A DNA stretch of 64,000 bases. Source: Marivita lacus (GTDB lineage Bacteria > Pseudomonadota > Alphaproteobacteria > Rhodobacterales > Rhodobacteraceae). The notes beneath the pieces were generated by a model, which was not told where the DNA came from, ran no database searches, and was given only the letters and a program-made list of their open reading frames with translations. Location: contig NZ_BMFC01000002.1 of assembly GCF_014637725.1 (NCBI RefSeq), forward strand, positions 372,907-436,906, given 5' to 3'. Below, piece by piece: positions 60,734 to 64,000 of the stretch. The first letter of the stretch is position 1. Each line of letters starts with the position of its first letter. The position numbers and the translations under genes were made by a program.

Positions 60734-61564
60734 TCACCCACCGAGGAACGACCGGCGCACATCCGGGTTCGCCAAAAGGTCTTTCCCGGTGCCGGAATAG
60801 CCATTGGCACCCTGCACCAGAACATATCCTTTGTCTGCAATTTCAAGCGCTTGTCGCGCGTTCTGCTCCACCATCAGGATCGAGATGCCGGTCCGCGCCA
60901 CTTCGATGATGCGGTCGAACAGCTCGTCCATGACGATGGGCGACACGCCCGCCGTGGGCTCGTCCAGCATCAGCACCTTCGGCTGGGTCATCAGTGCACG
61001 GCCCACGGCGACCTGCTGGCGCTGCCCACCCGACAATTCGCCCGCCGGCTGATGGCGCTTTTCGCGCAGGATCGGGAAGAGGTCGTAGACCTGCTCCATC
61101 GTGGTGCGGAAATCGTCGTTGCGGATGAACGCGCCCATCTCGAGGTTCTCCTCGACCGTCATCGACGTGAAGATGTTCGACGTCTGCGGCACGAACCCCA
61201 TGCCGTGACGCACGCGCGCCTGCGGTGTCAGTGCGCTGATGTCCTGACCGTCGAGCAACACGCGGCCTTCGCGCAGGTCGAGCATGCCGAATACCGCCTT
61301 CATCGCCGTCGATTTGCCCGCGCCGTTGGGTCCGACGATCACCGCGATCTCGCCACGTTCAACCGCGATGGTGCAACCATGCAGGATGTCCGGGCCGGAC
61401 TTGCCATAGCCGCCGGTCATGTTCTCACCGATCAGGAACGGTCCTTCATGGCCCGGCATCGGACGCTCCTGCGTTCCCGAGGCGGTCAAACTGCCTTGCC
61501 CGTGCGGGTTGGTGATCGAGGCGTCGGTGTTGCCCCGGTCGTCCTGATAGGGGTTCCCGCTCAT
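60734..61564 (-). CDS. livF: Branched-chain amino acid ABC transporter ATPase LivF
   Basis: The 276-residue ATPase has Walker A VGPNGAGKST near residue 78, signature LSGGQRQQ near residue 178 and Walker B VLMLDEPTAGVSP. It is about 35 residues longer than most LivF proteins at the N-terminus; an ATG at 61459 would give the usual size, but the ATG at 61564 overlaps the livG stop by four bases. The extension (hydrophilic, PHGQGSLTASG) may be a real addition. It powers the LivHM channel with LivG. Confidence 0.92.
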   Translation of the reverse strand: MSGNPYQDDRGNTDASITNPHGQGSLTASGTQERPMPGHEGPFLIGENMTGGYGKSGPDILHGCTIAVERGEIAVIVGPNGAGKSTAMKAVFGMLDLREGRVLLDGQDISALTPQARVRHGMGFVPQTSNIFTSMTVEENLEMGAFIRNDDFRTTMEQVYDLFPILREKRHQPAGELSGGQRQQVAVGRALMTQPKVLMLDEPTAGVSPIVMDELFDRIIEVARTGISILMVEQNARQALEIADKGYVLVQGANGYSGTGKDLLANPDVRRSFLGG

Positions 61565-62340
61565 AACACAGCGTCCTTGTTCTTGAGCCCGGTGCCCAGA
61601 TAGGCTTCGATCACGCGCTCATCGGCCTTGATCTCGTCGATCGTGCCTTTTGAAAGCACCTTGCCCTCGGCCATGACGATGACCGGATCGCACAGCCGCC
61701 CGATGAAATCCATGTCATGCTCGATCATGCAGAACGTGTAGCCGCGTTCGGTGTTGAGCCGGATGATCGCGTCGCCGATGGTGTTCAGAAGCGTGCGGTT
61801 CACACCCGCGCCGACCTCGTCCAGAAACACGATCCGCGCATCCACCATCATGGTGCGTCCCAGCTCCAAAAGCTTTTTCTGACCACCCGAGACCTGTCCC
61901 GCCTTGTGGTCGGCCAGATGTTCGATGGTCAGGAATTCCAGCACCTCGTCCGCCTTGGCGCGTAGTGCGCGTTCCTCGTCTGCGATGCGCTTGCGCCCGA
62001 ACCACGTGTTCCAGAGCATTTCGCCGGTCTGGTCGCCGGGCACCATCATCAGGTTCTCGCGGCAGGTCATGGACGCAAACTCGTGCGCGATCTGGAAGGT
62101 ACGCAGCAGCCCCTTGTGAAACAGCTGGTGCGGCGGCAGGCCGGTGATGTCTTCGCCCGCCATGAAGACCTGCCCCGAAGTTGGTGGAAGAACGCCCGCC
62201 ACAACGTTGAAAAGAGTTGTCTTTCCTGCGCCGTTAGGGCCAACAAGCCCAGTGATGGAGCCTGTCTCGATCTCGAGAGTGGCGCCATCAACAGCGTGGA
62301 AACCGCCGAAATGGCGGTGAAGGTTTTTCACCTCGATCAT
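61561..62340 (-). CDS. livG: Branched-chain amino acid ABC transporter ATPase LivG
   Basis: The 259-residue ATPase has Walker A VGPNGAGKTT near residue 33, signature VSGGQKKL near residue 154 and Walker B IVFLDEVGAGVN near residue 173. This order with the MIEHDMDFIGRLCDPVIVM loop marks LivG. It overlaps livF by four bases and lies 97 bases after livK, with a stem-loop between. Confidence 0.94.
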   Translation of the reverse strand: MIEVKNLHRHFGGFHAVDGATLEIETGSITGLVGPNGAGKTTLFNVVAGVLPPTSGQVFMAGEDITGLPPHQLFHKGLLRTFQIAHEFASMTCRENLMMVPGDQTGEMLWNTWFGRKRIADEERALRAKADEVLEFLTIEHLADHKAGQVSGGQKKLLELGRTMMVDARIVFLDEVGAGVNRTLLNTIGDAIIRLNTERGYTFCMIEHDMDFIGRLCDPVIVMAEGKVLSKGTIDEIKADERVIEAYLGTGLKNKDAVL

Positions 62341-62388
62341 CGTTCAATCCCTGTGGCGGTGTTGTCCGGCCCGCCTTGCATAGTGAAA

Positions 62389-62412
62389 CGGCGCGAGAAA
62401 ACTCTCGCGCCG
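62389..62412 (-). other. Intercistronic stem-loop between livK and livG
   Basis: A perfect 10-bp stem, CGGCGCGAGA (62389-62398) and TCTCGCGCCG (62403-62412), encloses a four-base loop. On the minus strand only three T follow, so it is likely a partial terminator or an mRNA-protecting hairpin that keeps livK expression above that of the rest of the operon. Confidence 0.7.
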
Positions 62413-62437
62413 CTTGGTGTTGCGTGCAGGAACCGGC

Positions 62438-63634
62438 TTAGCGGTAGCCGACAACCTTGAGAGCGCCGTCCTCGACGGTGAACTCGGCGTAGGAACCCGC
62501 AGCTTCGCCCGGCTCGACCAGTTCGACGCCTGTCGCACCCTGGTAGTCCACGTCACCGCCAGCGGCGATGATCTCCAGCGCCTTGTCCAGCTCGCCCGGC
62601 AGGATCTGCTCGCCCGGAGCGTTGGCCACGGCAAAGATGTGTGACTGGTAGTCACCCGGCTCTTTCGATCCGGCAACGGCCATCGCCAGCAGCATCAGTG
62701 CTGCGGCGTCATAGGATTCACCGGCATAAACCGATGTGCCGTCAATGCCGGCAGCGGTTGCCATTTCGGCGAAAAGGGCGGAGCCTTCGTTGTCCGATCC
62801 CGGTGCGGTGCCGATCATGCCGGCGATGTCGTCGCCGAACCGCTCGACCAGCGAGTCGCCGATCATGCCATCACCCATGGCGAACATGTCGAACGCGCCG
62901 GTGTCCAGCGCGCCCTGAATGACGCCCGCGCCACCCTGATCGACATAGCCCAGCACGACAAGCGCATCGCCGCCAGCCGAGGCCAGAGCGCCGACTTCAG
63001 CCGAGTAGTCCGCCTTGCCGTCTTCATGCGGTGCCGACAGGGTCACCGATCCGCCAGCTGCCTCGTAGGCCGCTTCGAACGCGTCGGCAAAGCCCTTGCC
63101 GTAATCGTTGTTGGTGTAGGTCACTGCGGCACTGGTGATGCCTTTTTCGACCAAGATGTTCGCCAGCACTTCACCCTGACGCGCATCCGACGGTGCGGTG
63201 CGGAAGAAGAGGCCATTGTCCTCGGCAGCCGACAGTGCAGGCGATGTGGCGGACGGAGAGATCATGACCATGCCGTTCGGCACGGAGACGTTGGCAAGAA
63301 CCGCACCGGTCACGCCGGAACAATCGGGGCCAACCATCGCGCTGATGCCGTCGCTGGTGATCAGGCGCTCGGCTGCGGCGGTCGCTGCGGCGCTGTCCAC
63401 GCAGGTCGAATCCGCGCGAACGGGGGTGATGGTCGCGCCGCCAAGCAGCTTGCCGCTTTCGGTGACTTCCGCCATCGCCATCTCGGCACCCGCCGCCATC
63501 GCAGGCGTCAGGGATTCGATCGGGCCGGTGAAGCCCAGGATGACACCCATCTTGATTTCGTTGGAATGGTTGGCCGCAAAGGCGGAACCCGCCATCAGTG
63601 CGCCAGCTGCCGTGGCCGCCAGAAACTTTTTCAT
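62438..63634 (-). CDS. Branched-chain amino acid ABC transporter substrate-binding protein LivK-like
   Basis: The 398-residue protein has a Sec signal peptide (MKKFLAATAAGALMAGSAFA, cleavage before ANHSNE) and the periplasmic type 1 binding fold of Liv proteins (KMGVILGFTGPIESLTPAM by position, then TAAAERLITSDGISAMVGP). The binding site cannot be assigned to Leu/Ile/Val rather than another amino acid or amide. The ATG at 63634 fits the signal peptide. It is the first gene of livKGFHM, and a stem-loop follows it. Confidence 0.9.
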   Translation of the reverse strand: MKKFLAATAAGALMAGSAFAANHSNEIKMGVILGFTGPIESLTPAMAAGAEMAMAEVTESGKLLGGATITPVRADSTCVDSAAATAAAERLITSDGISAMVGPDCSGVTGAVLANVSVPNGMVMISPSATSPALSAAEDNGLFFRTAPSDARQGEVLANILVEKGITSAAVTYTNNDYGKGFADAFEAAYEAAGGSVTLSAPHEDGKADYSAEVGALASAGGDALVVLGYVDQGGAGVIQGALDTGAFDMFAMGDGMIGDSLVERFGDDIAGMIGTAPGSDNEGSALFAEMATAAGIDGTSVYAGESYDAAALMLLAMAVAGSKEPGDYQSHIFAVANAPGEQILPGELDKALEIIAAGGDVDYQGATGVELVEPGEAAGSYAEFTVEDGALKVVGYR

Positions 63635-63889
63635 ATCTGTACTCCCATGTTGGAACATCGCTGTGTTCTGGCTCAAGACGATATTCAGATGCAGTGGAAA
63701 AGAAAAGACCCCTCGCATCGCGGCTGTTGTGCCGTGGGGTATGGTTTCAAGGACTTAGGGGCAGGGCTTGAGGTGCTTCGAAGCATTTTGCGCCTGGCCT
63801 TGGTGGCTCACGACTTCGTAAGGGCCGTTGCCCCAACGGCAGGCGGGCCCATATTCCTGACAAATCCAGTCAATCCGGAGATGCGCCCC

Positions 63890-64000
63890 ATGTCACACCT
63901 GCGCCGCCTCACCCTGTCGCTGTCGCTCCTGCTGTCCTCTGCTGTACTTGCACCCGTGGCCGCACAGACGATGTCCGAAACGATCCAGACCAGCGCCGGG
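63890..64000 (+). CDS. Secreted protein of unknown function (5' end only, cut by window edge)
   Basis: The first 37 codons of a plus-strand gene are visible. They start MSHLRRLTLSLSLLLSSAVL and continue with a cleavable signal peptide, most likely cut after APVAA or VAAQ. GGAG at 63877-63880 lies nine bases before the ATG; another in-frame ATG at 63881 overlaps that site and is less likely. The mature part (TMSETIQTSAG...) is too short for a family call. It is divergent from livK. Confidence 0.65.
   Translation, partial: MSHLRRLTLSLSLLLSSAVLAPVAAQTMSETIQTSAG

Noticed and set aside
1-64000. CRISPR arrays, prophage, insertion sequences, rRNA and toxin-antitoxin pairs.
   Set aside because: None seen: no regularly spaced repeats, no transposase or integrase domains and no rRNA-like stretches. 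The two tRNAs have no adjacent integrase or attachment-site duplication.

Overview
The window looks like a chromosomal segment of a marine alphaproteobacterium of the Rhodobacterales, most likely the roseobacter group. The grounds are protein resemblance and gene content rather than any search: a class II (B12-dependent) ribonucleotide reductase NrdJ, a tatA-tatB-tatC order, a small 'virulence factor'-MetF-HAD-corrinoid methyltransferase cluster, many tripartite and ABC importers, GC-rich codon use, and a short intergenic repeat of the type common in roseobacters. No prophage, transposase, CRISPR array or plasmid function was seen.

Layout. 1-5996 is housekeeping: a PpiD-like periplasmic chaperone (cut by the left edge), an aminotransferase, gpt, a LysE exporter and fabI on the minus strand, and pdxH, a double cold-shock-domain protein and a DUF192 protein on the plus strand, followed by tRNA-Pro(TGG). 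6134-6647 is the control region of nrdJ, with two perfect DnaA boxes in inverted orientation and an NrdR-like box. nrdJ (6648-10322) ends at a clear terminator and converges on a 1066-residue reductive dehalogenase fused to its own NADH-dependent reductase (10485-13685), which is preceded by a WYL regulator. tatABC and a DUF815 ATPase follow. 17329-20327 is a one-carbon cluster: methyltetrahydrofolate:corrinoid methyltransferase, HAD phosphatase, MetF and a small conserved protein. Ppx/GppA and AroQ close the first third.

22219-36405 is a divergent catabolic island. To the left runs a long minus-strand set whose last six genes overlap or nearly overlap one another (TctB, TctA, LVIVD propeller, OsmC, and the two subunits of a molybdenum hydroxylase), preceded by TctC, a TauE/SafE permease, a dihydroxyphthalate-decarboxylase-like protein, a 23-codon leader ORF and a GntR regulator. 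To the right run a fumarylacetoacetase-family hydrolase, a DapA-family aldolase, a dihydropyrimidinase and a hydantoin/aspartate racemase. Two matching 14-bp operator-like sites lie between them. I infer uptake and breakdown of a small carboxylated, probably N-heterocyclic compound; the substrate is unknown.

36426-41806 encodes a Rieske oxygenase, its reductase and a DgcA/StcD-type flavoprotein demethylase with a divergent TetR gene, a set expected to N-demethylate glycine betaine, proline betaine or a relative. 42123-50921 is a GntR-led operon for a Dpp-type importer with a cytoplasmic gamma-glutamyltransferase and a DUF1028 protein. After tRNA-Asn(GTT) come a metallo-hydrolase, an EnvZ-like kinase and a thioesterase, then a LuxR-type response regulator, a FIST (NosP-like) sensor and a NahK-like hybrid kinase. 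A complete branched-chain amino acid importer (livKGFHM) and the start of a secreted protein end the window. Stem-loops without strong U-tracts follow three of the solute-binding-protein genes.
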